Below are positions 8,452 to 18,023 of a stretch of DNA of 64,000 nt, piece after piece (positions within the stretch are counted from its first letter, which is position 1; the number at the start of each line of letters is the position of its first letter). Location: positions 12,533-76,532 of the forward strand of contig DATHNE010000190.1 in the NCBI GenBank assembly GCA_035486355.1, in the 5' to 3' direction. The notes under the pieces were generated by a model. That model was not told the origin of the DNA, ran no database searches, and saw nothing but the letters and a program-made list of their open reading frames with translations. This DNA comes from Palsa-883 sp035486355. Its GTDB lineage: Bacteria > Pseudomonadota > Alphaproteobacteria > Acetobacterales > Acetobacteraceae. The translations under genes and the position numbers were made by a program.

Positions 8452-10989
8452 CTAGTCCTTGGCATTTGCCAACGCATACTGCATTTGCTTGTGCTCGGCT
8501 TCCGCCATCCGCACCGGTCCAAGCTTGACCGTCAGCTTGTCGATATTGCCGATGCTGCGGAACGGCATCAGGTTGTCCTTTCCGATGACCGACGACCGCG
8601 TGTCGAGGCCGACATCGAAGGTCTCATTGACCGGGAACAAGAACGGGACGCTGTGCGGCATCTTCAACGTGGCAACGGTGTGGCCATCGACCTTCAGCTC
8701 ACCGCTGCCGCCCTTGCCGAGGCCCGGTCCCTCATAGGTGTAGTCAAACTCGACATTGTGCTTGCCGACCGAGAGTGCGTGCTGACCCTCACACTGGAAG
8801 CGCTGCAGATCAAGGAAGTTGTAGATGAAGGCCGGCTTGCCATTGGTTAGATACAGTCCGTAACCGCCCATGCGACCGCCGTCGGTGACGATCATGCCGC
8901 TACCGATCTTGTTCAGCGTAACATCGGCGGTGAGGGTGAACGAACGGTTCAGGATGCTTGGCGCGTTGCCGTCTGGGGTGCCGGCCAGCTCACCGGTATA
9001 AGTGAACACCGTCTTGCCAGCGGTGGCGTTCGGTCGCGGTGTGATGGCGCGCTGGAACTGCCGGTTGTCGAGCGGCAGCACATTGTATTTCCTGGCTTCC
9101 GACAGGAACAGAGCCTGCATCTCCTTCAACTTGTCCGGCATTTGCGCCGACAGATCCTTATTCTGTGAGTAGTCGGTCTCGAGATTGTACAGCTCCCATT
9201 TGTAGTCGAGCACATCCGGGAACGGTGCGTTCACCACCCACGGACCAATCGGCGGAATGGTGTTGGCATACCAGCCATCGTTGTAGATGCCCCGGTGGCC
9301 AGCCATTTCGAAATACTGGGTCTTACGGGTCGACGCGGCGGCGGTGTTCTGCGCATCGAAGGTGTAGACCATGCTGACACCCTCTTTCGCCGTCTGCGTG
9401 ATGCCGTCGACAACGTCCGGTGCCACGACGCCCACTGCCTCGAGGATGGTGGGCGTGATGTCAATGACGTGGTGAAACTGGGTGCGCAGGCCACCAACGT
9501 CCTTGATCCGCGCCGGCCAGGAAATCGCCAGGCCCTGCCGGGTGCCGCCGAAATGCGACGCGATCTGCTTGGTCCATTTGAAGGGCGTGTCAAACGCCCA
9601 GGACCATCCCACAGCCATATGCGGACTCGTCTCGGCCGAACCCCACGCGTCGTAGAATTTAAGCTGAGCCGCGACCGGTACATCCAGCACGCCGTTATAG
9701 GCAGTATAGGCGTTGGGCGTACCGAGCAGCGTGCCCTCCGGGCTGGTCCCGTTGTCGCCGACAAGATAGATGATCAGGGTATTGTCGAGCTTGCCTTGAG
9801 TCTCGATCTCCTGAATGACACGACCGATCTCATGATCGGTATAGGCGGTGTAGGCGGCATAGATTTCCGCCTGCCGGGCGAACAGCTTTTTCTCGTCGGC
9901 GCTCAGGCTGTCCCACTTCGGCAGATCGTCGGGCCACGGCGTCAGTTCGGCATCCTGCGGGATCACGCCAAGCTTCTTCTGGTTGGCAAAGATCATGTCG
10001 CGCATGGCGTTCCAGCCCATGTCGAACTTGCCCTTGAACTTGACGGCCCATTCCCGCGTCGGCTGGTGCGGCGCATGGCTGCCGCCGGGCGCGAAGTATA
10101 CGAAGAACGGTTGGCTGGGGGCCGCGGCGTCGCACTGGCGCAGGTATTTGACCGCTTCATCGGCCAGGTCGGTGGTGAGGTTGTAGTCGGGCTTGTTCAG
10201 CCAGGGGAAGATCTGGGTGTGGTCCTGGAACAGGTACGGGGAGTACTGGTCGGTCTCGCCGCCCATGAAGCCATAGAAATATTGGAAGCCCATGCCCGAT
10301 GGCCACTGATCGAAGGGACCGACGGCGCTGAGCTGATTGACCGGGGTGTTGTGGTTCTTGCCGAACCAGGCGGTGGCATAGCCGTGCTCGGTCAAGATAC
10401 GACCGATCGTCGCGTTGTCCTTGCCGATATAGGAGTCGTAGCCCGGGAACCCGGTCGACAGTTCCGAGATGACGCCGAAGCCGACCTCGTGGTGATTGCG
10501 CCCGGTGATCAGCGCGGCCCGGGTGGGCGAGCAAAGCGCGGTCGAATGGAACCGGTTGTAGCGCAGGCCGGCCTTGGCCACCCGGTCCATGGCTGGGGTC
10601 GGGATCAGGCCGCCGAAGGTGCTGCTGACGCCGAAGCCCTGATCGTCTGTCATGATCAGCAACACGTTGGGCGCGCCGCGCGGCGGCACCACGGTCGGCG
10701 GCCACCAGGGTGCGGAGCCCTTCGCGCTTTCGGTGATCGTGCCGGCGAACGAGTACGGCGGCGGCGGCAGAACGCGCCCGGAAATGGAAATCGTGGCATC
10801 CGGGCTGCCGAGCGTGCCGTAAATTGTCCCCTCCTCGGCGGCGGGCATCGGGGCCCCCGGCACGGCCGCGGCCGGCGCTGCTGGGGTAGCGGTGGCCTGG
10901 GCGTTGGCCTTGCCGGACAGCCACGAGCCGCCGAACGCAGCGGCCAAAGCGGCTTTTGCTGTCGAGACGAATAATTTCCGCCGGTTCAT
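8452..10989 (-). CDS. Secreted arylsulfatase, 845 residues (CxPxR type)
   Basis: A type I sulfatase that hydrolyses sulfate esters through a formylglycine residue. An N-terminal MNRRKLF...ANAQA segment is a Tat-like signal peptide, so the enzyme acts in the periplasm or outside. Metal-binding Asp115-Asp116 (LLIMTDDQGFG) precede the modification site C153-S-P-T-R157, followed by TGRNHHEVGFGV; the alkaline-phosphatase-fold motif GDNGTSPEGT comes later. It is longer than a typical 500-550-residue sulfatase: after about residue 640 there is a beta-sandwich-like region (FTYTGELAG...FTLTADVTL) that may bind a substrate polymer or surface. The gene starts 24 bp after the stop of an FGE gene with an AAGGGGA site. 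The natural substrate cannot be read from the sequence. Confidence 0.88.
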   Translation of the reverse strand: MNRRKLFVSTAKAALAAAFGGSWLSGKANAQATATPAAPAAAVPGAPMPAAEEGTIYGTLGSPDATISISGRVLPPPPYSFAGTITESAKGSAPWWPPTVVPPRGAPNVLLIMTDDQGFGVSSTFGGLIPTPAMDRVAKAGLRYNRFHSTALCSPTRAALITGRNHHEVGFGVISELSTGFPGYDSYIGKDNATIGRILTEHGYATAWFGKNHNTPVNQLSAVGPFDQWPSGMGFQYFYGFMGGETDQYSPYLFQDHTQIFPWLNKPDYNLTTDLADEAVKYLRQCDAAAPSQPFFVYFAPGGSHAPHQPTREWAVKFKGKFDMGWNAMRDMIFANQKKLGVIPQDAELTPWPDDLPKWDSLSADEKKLFARQAEIYAAYTAYTDHEIGRVIQEIETQGKLDNTLIIYLVGDNGTSPEGTLLGTPNAYTAYNGVLDVPVAAQLKFYDAWGSAETSPHMAVGWSWAFDTPFKWTKQIASHFGGTRQGLAISWPARIKDVGGLRTQFHHVIDITPTILEAVGVVAPDVVDGITQTAKEGVSMVYTFDAQNTAAASTRKTQYFEMAGHRGIYNDGWYANTIPPIGPWVVNAPFPDVLDYKWELYNLETDYSQNKDLSAQMPDKLKEMQALFLSEARKYNVLPLDNRQFQRAITPRPNATAGKTVFTYTGELAGTPDGNAPSILNRSFTLTADVTLNKIGSGMIVTDGGRMGGYGLYLTNGKPAFIYNFLDLQRFQCEGQHALSVGKHNVEFDYTYEGPGLGKGGSGELKVDGHTVATLKMPHSVPFLFPVNETFDVGLDTRSSVIGKDNLMPFRSIGNIDKLTVKLGPVRMAEAEHKQMQYALANAKD

Positions 10990-11013
10990 GTCTGCTGTCC
11001 CCTTTTGTGGTGC

Positions 11014-11952
11014 TTATGTCGTGCGACGCACGCAGCGAAAGCCGATGTGGCTGGTGGTGGTGTCGATCGCCTGCGGATAGCGCGCCGCCGGGCGGTAGCG
11101 TTGGCAGTAGTTCGGCGCACACATGAACGAACCGCCCTTGATCACCCTGCGGGCCACACGCGGACCCGGCTGGGTGAGGTCGTAACTCAATGCCTCGGCG
11201 ACACCGTGCGGATTGACGGGTGCACAACATGGCCGCGACGGATCATGCGGATGGCCGGCCGCGTACCAGTCCTTGGTCCATTCCCAGACGTTGCCGGCCA
11301 TGTCGAACAGGCCGTAGCCGTTGGCCGGGAAACAGCCTACCGGCGCCCTTGCGGCAAACCCATCAAGGCTTTCGTTCTGCCAGGGAAACTCCCCCTGCCA
11401 GGTATTGGCCATCCATTGCCCACCCGGCGTGAATTCATCGCCCCAGCAATAGACGGCTCCGTCCAGCCCGCCGCGCGCGGCGAATTCCCATTCCGCTTCG
11501 GTCGGCAGGTCTTTGCCGGCCCAGGCGGCGTACGCGAGTGCATCCTCGAAGGCAATGTGCACGACGGGCTCGCGCTCCCGCCCTGTGATCGAACTGGCGG
11601 GTCCCTCGGGATGTTGCCAGTCTGCACTTGGCGCATACTCCCACCAGTCGCGCAGATCGCGCGGCTGCAGCGGGCGGCTCGGGCTGCGAAATACCGCGCT
11701 TCCAGGTTTCAGCAAGTCTGGCCGTGCGCCTGGATAGAGTGTCGGATCGAGAGGCCGTTCGGCAAACGTCACGTAATCGGTGGCGGCGATGAATGCTGCA
11801 AACGCCGCATTGGTAACCGCGTACCGGTCGATCCTGAAGCCGTCGAGCGTGACGGCGTGCGCCGGCCGTTCTTCAGGGTAATGGTCATCTGAGCCCATCC
11901 GGAAGGTGCCGCTGGGAATTTGTGCCATGTCGTCAAGCGCAACAGCGGTCAT
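11014..11952 (-). CDS. Formylglycine-generating enzyme (sulfatase maturase)
   Basis: A 312-residue FGE-sulfatase domain protein. FGE oxidises the Cys of C-x-(P/A)-x-R in sulfatases to formylglycine. Visible signatures in order: IPSGTFRMGSDDHYPEE, RYAVTNAAFAAFI, LPTEAEWEFAARGG, GYGLFDMAGNVWEW and GGSFMCAPNYCQRYRPAAR. The last contains C278 and C283, in the position of the two catalytic, copper-binding cysteines of aerobic FGEs, so it looks active. The frame is open to 12201, but the family homology begins just after the ATG at 11952. An AGGAGG lies rather far (15 bp) upstream, and a TTG one codon earlier is an alternative. The sulfatase gene follows after 24 bp. Confidence 0.88.
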   Translation of the reverse strand: MTAVALDDMAQIPSGTFRMGSDDHYPEERPAHAVTLDGFRIDRYAVTNAAFAAFIAATDYVTFAERPLDPTLYPGARPDLLKPGSAVFRSPSRPLQPRDLRDWWEYAPSADWQHPEGPASSITGREREPVVHIAFEDALAYAAWAGKDLPTEAEWEFAARGGLDGAVYCWGDEFTPGGQWMANTWQGEFPWQNESLDGFAARAPVGCFPANGYGLFDMAGNVWEWTKDWYAAGHPHDPSRPCCAPVNPHGVAEALSYDLTQPGPRVARRVIKGGSFMCAPNYCQRYRPAARYPQAIDTTTSHIGFRCVRRTT

Positions 11953-12263
11953 CAACGTGGAACCGTTCCTCCTCGAGACCCGCTGGTACGGATGGCGCAT
12001 ACACAGGCTTATGTATGTGCCCCAATACGGGCCCCTGCGTGGGATAGGATAGAAACGGTTTTTGCGCGTCGCGACTGTACAGAATCGGCAGACCAGGACG
12101 CAGGCTACACCACGATGCAACCGACAGGTGGCTCTGCCTTCACGCGGTGGAGCTGGGGGACATGCGTCGCGCATCGCCGCACGCGCGTCTCCACGCTGCA
12201 TGACGGCCAGAGACGATATTTAGACGCGTGGTAGCCCAATAAAGCATGCAGAAGCGGAATAGA
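11953..12263. other. Promoter region of the FGE-sulfatase operon
   Basis: About 310 bp between the AraC-type regulator stop and the FGE start. It is the only place for a promoter of the FGE-sulfatase unit unless transcription reads through from the regulator. An AGGAGG sequence lies 15 bp before the FGE ATG. No repeat or clear operator was seen. Confidence 0.4.
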
Positions 12264-13250
12264 TCAAATGAGGTCAGATCCGCCTGCGCGGCCTGGCGGT
12301 CGTCGCAGTGTGGCCGATGGTGACTCCCCAAAGACCGATTTATAGGTAACAGCAAACCGTCCGAGATTCCATAAACCGTAATCCAATGCTATCTCCGTCA
12401 CCGAACTGGTGTGGTGATCGGAGCGGAGCAGCGCCCGCCGCGTCAGATGCAATCGTCGTAACAGCACAAATCGTACCGGCGAGATACCAAGCTGTTCCTC
12501 ACAAAGGTCCCTCAGACCTCGTTGTGACACGCCGAGGACCCGGGCCAGCGCTGGTATTGACAACGCACAGTCAACGCTGGTCTCGACTTCGGCCAGAAAT
12601 TGTCTTGCGATGTCAACCCGCCGGCGATGTCGATTGCTTTCCTGGGTTGCTTGCCCACTCATGAGGCACATGACCATCGGCCGCAGGAGGGCGTGCTCCA
12701 GCGCATCCGCACTGATGGGTGACTTGAAAATCTCCGGTGTGGCAGTGACTGCAAGCGTGGCAGCCTCGATCACCGCAGACAGCCAGGCATGGACTTGCGT
12801 TGGAACGTGCAGGACAGCACCAGCGGTGATGACCAGGGAGGTGCCGCTGATTTCGGTCGCGGCCCGAGCCAGATCGTCAGCGTCCAGCGTCAGCGCCACA
12901 AAATCGACGGGTCCAGATGTCCGATGCTGTGATTGCATGCCCAGCCCGAGGCATAGCCACTCACCTTGCCGCATCTGTCTGCCGCGCACGACCGGCGGCG
13001 CGCTATCGCCGATCCAACCCAGAACGCCTACCCGGTTTGGCGGCATAGCTGACGAGGATATGCGCGAGAGGTTTTCACGACCGCGCTGCAACGTTAGGCG
13101 GCCGACTTGAATTGTGGTCAGGTTGGCAGCGTAGGTGCCGTTGCCAAGCAAGCTGAGAATGCCGTTACCACCACGGATTGCCGCGTGGAATTCGTCCGGT
13201 TCAAGAAAGCTACGACTGCTGCCGATGGCTACGCCATCCTGACTGGTCAT
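12264..13250 (-). CDS. AraC-family transcriptional regulator
   Basis: A 328-residue regulator. The C-terminal third carries the two helix-turn-helix units of AraC/XylS proteins: LSIPALARVLGVSQRGLRDLCEEQLGISPVRFVLLRRL followed by SSVTEIALDYGLWNLGRFAVTYKSVFGESPSATLRR. The N-terminal two thirds is an AraC-binding-like domain with no recognisable ligand motif. It lies between the two FGE-sulfatase cassettes on the same strand, so it is a reasonable candidate for controlling one or both. Two palindromic direct repeats lie 190-235 bp upstream of its start. Confidence 0.88.
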   Translation of the reverse strand: MTSQDGVAIGSSRSFLEPDEFHAAIRGGNGILSLLGNGTYAANLTTIQVGRLTLQRGRENLSRISSSAMPPNRVGVLGWIGDSAPPVVRGRQMRQGEWLCLGLGMQSQHRTSGPVDFVALTLDADDLARAATEISGTSLVITAGAVLHVPTQVHAWLSAVIEAATLAVTATPEIFKSPISADALEHALLRPMVMCLMSGQATQESNRHRRRVDIARQFLAEVETSVDCALSIPALARVLGVSQRGLRDLCEEQLGISPVRFVLLRRLHLTRRALLRSDHHTSSVTEIALDYGLWNLGRFAVTYKSVFGESPSATLRRPPGRAGGSDLI

Positions 13251-13442
13251 GGAGCGCTGCCCCCTGTTCGGGGTTTATCACGGACGGCCAACAAAGGGAA
13301 ATCGGATTACGCCTGCCGACCCGTGGTCTCGCAGCAAGCGGCCTTCCTGCTTGTTAATGCAGCGCTTTGTCGGCGCAGGATCAGCAGAGCATTTGCCTCC
13401 CGTGCCGAGTTGGGGTTGGCTCACCCGGTCAAATGTCACAAA

Positions 13443-13485
13443 TGATACACACCCGAGGTATCAATGATACACACCCGAGGTATCA
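13443..13485. repeat. Two 22-bp direct repeats, each palindromic
   Basis: Two copies of TGATAC-N9-GTATCA start at 13443 and 13465. The copies are identical, including the 9-base centre, and have a 22-bp period, about two helical turns. Each has 6-bp inverted arms. Tandem sites on one face of the helix are typical of regulator binding, and the pair lies upstream of the AraC-type gene. Binding is inferred. Confidence 0.6.
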
Positions 13486-13512
13486 GCGATGTTTGGCGCT
13501 TTGCTGCTTGCT

Positions 13513-13543
13513 GCCAAAGGCCCAAAGCCCAAAGCCCAAAGCC
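13513..13543. repeat. Short GCCCAAA tandem repeat
   Basis: Three exact GCCCAAA units (13520-13540), preceded by a GCCAAAG variant and followed by a partial unit. It is a simple-sequence heptamer in non-coding DNA; copy number could vary by slippage. Confidence 0.6.
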
Positions 13544-14196
13544 TGTGGCGCGTGGTACCTCAGTGGTCGTTTTGCGACCCGCCGTCCGACTGCTCGATCA
13601 TTTTAGCAAGCCTTGCCAGACGATGGCGCGCGGCGCGGGCAGAGGCCGCCGTCCACCTGAGTTCGCCCGAGCCAACAACCAGCTCGAGTTCAGTCAGGAG
13701 GTAGGCAAAGTTCTCCTCGTTGCTGAAAGTCTGCAACGGCGTCCGCGGCTTCATCACGAACTAGAATGGGTACGAAAGCCACGACAAGTCGTGGTTGTCA
13801 CCGCGCTGACCCCCTGTTGGAGCGAACTGCGAAAGGCACACACCGATCCGCGGCTCCGGGTTGACGGGCCAGGGGAGCTGGTTGCCAACGCGGACAGAGA
13901 CGTACGCCCAATTGCGCCCAATTGAACAAGCGAACCATGGTTATTTATCAGCAACAACCCGGCCAGACTACCCAGATACGGCACGGATTTGGCCGCGTCT
14001 GTTTTAATGTGCATGCGCGATTCAACCTCCGGACCCACCGTCGCCTTCACCTTGCAGTGCGCCAAGCTCATAAGAATGGCATGACCTTTCGGGAGGGGGG
14101 ACGCTTCAATCCTCTTTGGCTCATCGTTTCCGTCCCAACTGGGACCGTGGGAAGCAAGCCTTACCAATCACCGGTCGATAGTCCGCGATAAGTGCC

Positions 14197-15852
14197 TCAA
14201 TCCGCCGATGTTGCGTCCTGCATGTTCATCAGGATCCGATCAAGATTGAAGCTGGCGGATTTCTGACGCTGCGGAAATTCGCGGAACGTCTGCAAGAACT
14301 GTCCGACGATCAACTGCGCCGGCATGAGGGTCCATAGCTTGTCGGCGTACCATCTGGTGTACATCGGCGAATCTGGCGTCACCTCAAACGGATCCTGGCG
14401 AAGGTTGATGACCAAGGGCACGGTACGCGGTTGCGAGACCTCACCCCACCAGGAATTCTTGATGGCAAAGTGAAGCTTCCAGTCACCATAGCGCAGGGCA
14501 TTAAGATTGCCCTCGTCGTCGAAGTAGAAGATTTCTTTGCGCTGGCCCGGACCGCTACCGGATAGTGCATTGCTGAGGTCGTACGCATCAAGGTGGACCT
14601 TGAACGTCTTGGTGCCAGCCTGGTAACCCTGCAACAGCTTCTGCTTGATGTCGGGAACCCCTGCGGCCGCAACCAGCGTTGGCAACCAGTCTTCGTGCGA
14701 CGTGATATCGTTGATGATCGTGCCGGGCTTGATTGTCCCGGGCCAACGCGCCAGTGCCGGCACGCGAAAGCCGCCTTCCCAGGTGGTACCCTTCTCGCCA
14801 CGGAATGGCGCCGTGCCACCGTCCGGCCAGGAAAACTTTTCAACACCGTTATCAGTCGTGAAGACCACGATCGTGTTACCGGCAATGCCCAGGTCATCGA
14901 GCTTACCGAGTAGCTGTCCAACCACCCAATCCAATTCCATCATACCGTCAGCGTAAATGCCGTAGCCGCTCTTGTTTTCCCATTCGCTGCTGAGATGGGT
15001 CCAGACATGCATGCGACTGGTGTTGTGCCACAGAAAGAAAGGTTTCCCCGCCGTGACAGAACGATCGATGAAATCAGTCGAGGCCGCGAGCATCTCCTTC
15101 TCGACGGTTTCCATGCGCTTGCGAGTAAGCGGGCCAGTATCCACGATCTTCTGTTTGCCCACCTTGCCGAACCGCGGATCCATCGTCAGGTCGTCAATGT
15201 CGGTCGCGACGCACCGGAGCATTCCGCGAGGACCGAATCGGGCGTGGAACTCGGGTGACTTCGGATAGTCCGGGTCTTCCGGTTCTTCCTCTGCGTTGAG
15301 ATGATAGAGGTTGCCGAAGAACTCATCGAAACCATGCACTGTCGGAAGGAATTCGTTGCGATCTCCCAGGTGGTTCTTGCCGATCTGCGCGGTCGCATAG
15401 CCTTGGGGTTTCAGCAGTTCGGCGATGGTCGGATCTTGCGGCTGCAAGCCAAGGGGGGACCCGGGCAGGCCAACCTTCAGAAGGCCGGTGCGAAAGGGCT
15501 GCTGCCCAGTGATGAACGCGGCACGTCCGGCGGTGCAGCTCTGCTGCCCATAATGATCGGTGAACAGTGCACCCTCATTGGCGATGCGATCGATATTCGG
15601 GGTGCGGCCGCCCATCATCCCGCGGTGATAGGCACTCACGTTCCACATGCCGACATCGTCGGTCATGATCACCAGAATATTGGGCTTACCACCGTTCGCC
15701 GGCGTGACCGCCGGTTGCTGGGCCTGCGCGAGTTGCACGGCATCTGGGGACACCGCCGCCTGCGCGGTTCCCAGAACCGATGCACCGAGGATGGAGCTGC
15801 CACTTAGCAACATTCCACGTCGTCCCAGACGCGGGCCACCGATGGAGCTCAT
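14197..15852 (-). CDS. Secreted arylsulfatase, 551 residues (CxAxR type)
   Basis: A type I sulfatase of usual family length. It has a Tat-type signal (GRRGMLLSGSS...AQA), metal ligands D65-D66 in VIMTDDVGMW, the modification site C106-T-A-G-R110, then FTTDNGVEKFSWPDGG and PFRGEKGTTWEGGFRVP. Ala replaces the usual Pro of C-x-P-x-R, an accepted variant for FGE recognition. The start at 15852 has AAGGAGG 8 bp upstream. It begins 24 bp after the stop of the neighbouring, frameshifted FGE gene. The broken sulfatase at 1-856 is its closest relative in the window. If its own FGE is inactive, the intact FGE at 11014-11952 would have to mature it. Confidence 0.9.
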   Translation of the reverse strand: MSSIGGPRLGRRGMLLSGSSILGASVLGTAQAAVSPDAVQLAQAQQPAVTPANGGKPNILVIMTDDVGMWNVSAYHRGMMGGRTPNIDRIANEGALFTDHYGQQSCTAGRAAFITGQQPFRTGLLKVGLPGSPLGLQPQDPTIAELLKPQGYATAQIGKNHLGDRNEFLPTVHGFDEFFGNLYHLNAEEEPEDPDYPKSPEFHARFGPRGMLRCVATDIDDLTMDPRFGKVGKQKIVDTGPLTRKRMETVEKEMLAASTDFIDRSVTAGKPFFLWHNTSRMHVWTHLSSEWENKSGYGIYADGMMELDWVVGQLLGKLDDLGIAGNTIVVFTTDNGVEKFSWPDGGTAPFRGEKGTTWEGGFRVPALARWPGTIKPGTIINDITSHEDWLPTLVAAAGVPDIKQKLLQGYQAGTKTFKVHLDAYDLSNALSGSGPGQRKEIFYFDDEGNLNALRYGDWKLHFAIKNSWWGEVSQPRTVPLVINLRQDPFEVTPDSPMYTRWYADKLWTLMPAQLIVGQFLQTFREFPQRQKSASFNLDRILMNMQDATSAD

Positions 15853-15876
15853 GGAAGTATCCTCCTTGCTGTGAAT

Positions 15877-16865
15877 TTATGTCCGCACGATGCAGCGAAA
15901 GCCGAGATGGCTCATGTCCGTATCCATCATCTGCGGCTGCCGCGCCGCCGGGCGATAACGTCGGCAATAACTCGGCGCGCACAGGAACGAACCGCCCTTC
16001 ACCACCTTGCGCGGAATACGGATATGCGGTTGCGCCGAATCGAAACTGGTCTCGATGCGCGCACCAGGCGGGTTATATGGCGTACAGCACGCATTGGACT
16101 TCTCGACCTCATGAGAGGTGGAGTACCAATCGACCGTCCATTGCCACACATTCCCTGCCATATCGAACAGGCCATAGTCGTTGGCCGGATATGAGCCGAC
16201 TGGCGAGGTACCGACATAACCATCGGCAGCGAAATTCGCCACGGGAATGGGCTTTGCCAGATATTTGCCGTGTGCTGGCCGCCCGGCGTGAGTTCATCGC
16301 CCCACACGAATTCCGCGCCATCTCGGCCGCCGCGTGCCGCAAGCTCCCACTCGGCTTCGGTCGGTAGCGATTTTCCGGCCCATGCCGCGAACGCTTCAGC
16401 ATCCTCGAAAGCGATATGCACAACGGGGTGCTGCGCAAGCCCGTCAATCGAACTCTCTGGACTTTGGGGATGGCGCCAATAAACGCCTGCGACATAGCGC
16501 CACCCGTTTCTGTGGTCGCGCGTGTCGACCGGGCCGTCGGTCATTTGAAACACGAGGGCACCAGGGACGAGCATGCCCGGTAGCGCACCGGGATAGGGCG
16601 CCGGATCCAGCGGCCTTTCCGCGACCGTCCGATAGCCCGTCGCCGCCACGAACTGAGCAAACTGCGCGTTCGTGACAGAGCAAGGATCCATCCTGAGCGG
16701 GTCGACGGAGACCAGATGCGCCGGACATTCTTCCAGGTAGTGCACATCCGATCCCATGCGGAATGTCCCGCCCGGGATGAGACACATACAGGCCTGATCC
16801 GTTGGTGCGACGATGTCCGATTCTGGCTCTTGGTGCCGAGATACACGTATCGGGTCCATTGACAA
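15877..16865 (-). pseudogene. Formylglycine-generating enzyme, frameshifted
   Basis: A second FGE-family gene split between two frames. The N-terminal part (from 16865) reads IPGGTFRMGSDVHYLEE, LPTEAEWELAARGG and NIWQSPFPW; the C-terminal part (ending 15877) continues ADGYVGTSPVGSYPANDYGLFDMAGNVWQW and GGSFLCAPSYCRRYRPAAR with both catalytic cysteines. Adding one A:T pair in the short run at 16232-16236 joins them as FPWRN-FAADGY, exactly as the family expects. The lesion is therefore a single-base deletion in a homopolymer, either a real recent mutation or a sequencing error. No other damage was seen. It precedes the 551-residue sulfatase by 24 bp, copying the layout of the first cassette. 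Confidence 0.82.
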
Positions 16866-18023
16866 ACCTTATGGAGCGAAAAGGGCCGCGAAACTATCCA
16901 GAATTGGCACGCACGGGATATTTCAAGGCTGTCGCCGCGGTGTCCTTGGTACCGGCCTCAGCCAACCATCGGGATAATATCAAAAAACATGCCCGTTTCT
17001 GTCGCGCCAGGGGCCGCTCATCGCCGATCGACCCAGTCGCAATCTCGAGCATGATGTTGCATCGTCATCGTTCGCCTTGGGGGGCGCGCTCGAGGCGGCC
17101 GCATGATGAAAAAGCCGCCGCTTGCCGGAGCGCCAGTTCTACCCTCATGGCCATAGCGCGTCGACAACGGCGGATGTGCTTGCCATTACCGGCGCGATCG
17201 CGACCGGCGCCGTACTGGAATGGGATGCTACCGGACGTAGCTGCGGTCGTCGAAGCGACACGCGTTGGGTGGGACGACTGGCGCGCCGACGAATCGGAGC
17301 AGCCGAGGTCCTCCACGCAGCAGCAGGCGCAGGTCGGACGTCAGCCCTAAGCAGGCGAAGAATCGCGGCAATAAGCCTGACTTCGTTGTGTTTTGTAACT
17401 CAATTTGGTGCCCGGTGGCGCAGAACGACATCGCTGCACCCAGAGCAAACAGGATGCCCCAACGATAGGGCTCGGGATGCCGTCGTGCGCGAGCAATACG
17501 ACATTTCGGTCTGGTAATGTGCCGAGCAGCAGGACGAGGCAGGCGGCTAACAGAGACGGCAAGGCTCCAGGACTGATCAGGCGATCCCAGATTGTCATGC
17601 GCGCCCGTTTTCAGCGGGCATCCCACGTACGGTCGACCCTCGATACGTAATGTTCGTCATTTGGCGTGCTGTTGCAATTGCGCGGTATCTGTTTGGCCTT
17701 TGATGTAAGGGAGCAATATGGCTCGCGATGCGGACACGTGACCCGGTGGTGTTGGTGGCCGCTGCCATCGGACGTGGCCCGAATACCGAACCGTTGCCTG
17801 TCAGGGAGTAGTCCTTGCGGTTTGAGCGAGGTGCAGTCGGTTACTCTGTCGTAGCTGCCAATCAATCTCTTGATCGGCGGCGACGACAATGTGCTGCGTC
17901 CCAATCGCGGCGCGACCTCGCAGTTGCGGACCCCGGCCGCCATCATTTTCCGACGGGAACGGATACCGATGATGCGCCGTTGAACCGCTATCGGTGCAAT
18001 AGGCGCGTCACCCGACCTCGCCG
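16866..18023. other. Gene-poor region, possible decayed membrane protein
   Basis: About 1.16 kb with no convincing intact gene. On the minus strand a 17598-17347 frame starts MTIWDRLISPGALPSLLAACLVLLLGTL; a second frame then continues RWGILFALGAAMSFCATG after a shift near 17467. Read together they would give a small two-span membrane protein, but I recognise no family. The rest shows only short random frames. It presumably also contains the promoter of the second FGE-sulfatase cassette. Confidence 0.35.

Larger units (their letters stand above)
13251..14196. other. Long intergenic region with repeats
   Basis: About 950 bp between the AraC-type regulator and the 3' end of the second sulfatase gene. 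It contains the 22-bp direct repeats at 13443-13485 and a short heptamer repeat at 13513-13543. Two minus-strand frames are open: 13560-13757 (65 residues, helical, from a GTG) and 13754-14167 (137 residues). Neither has a good ribosome site or recognisable family features, so I do not call them genes. Confidence 0.45.

Noticed and set aside
9295..10974. 559-codon open frame on the plus strand
   Set aside because: It lies antisense to the sulfatase gene, has Arg/Gly/Val-rich composition and no family features. Long antisense frames are expected in GC-rich coding DNA.
13443..13485. Possible start of a CRISPR array
   Set aside because: Only two copies, directly adjacent with no spacers, and no cas genes nearby.
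13560..14167. Two small minus-strand ORFs between the AraC gene and the second sulfatase
   Set aside because: One starts at GTG without a ribosome site and neither shows family features. Kept only as a note in the intergenic entry.
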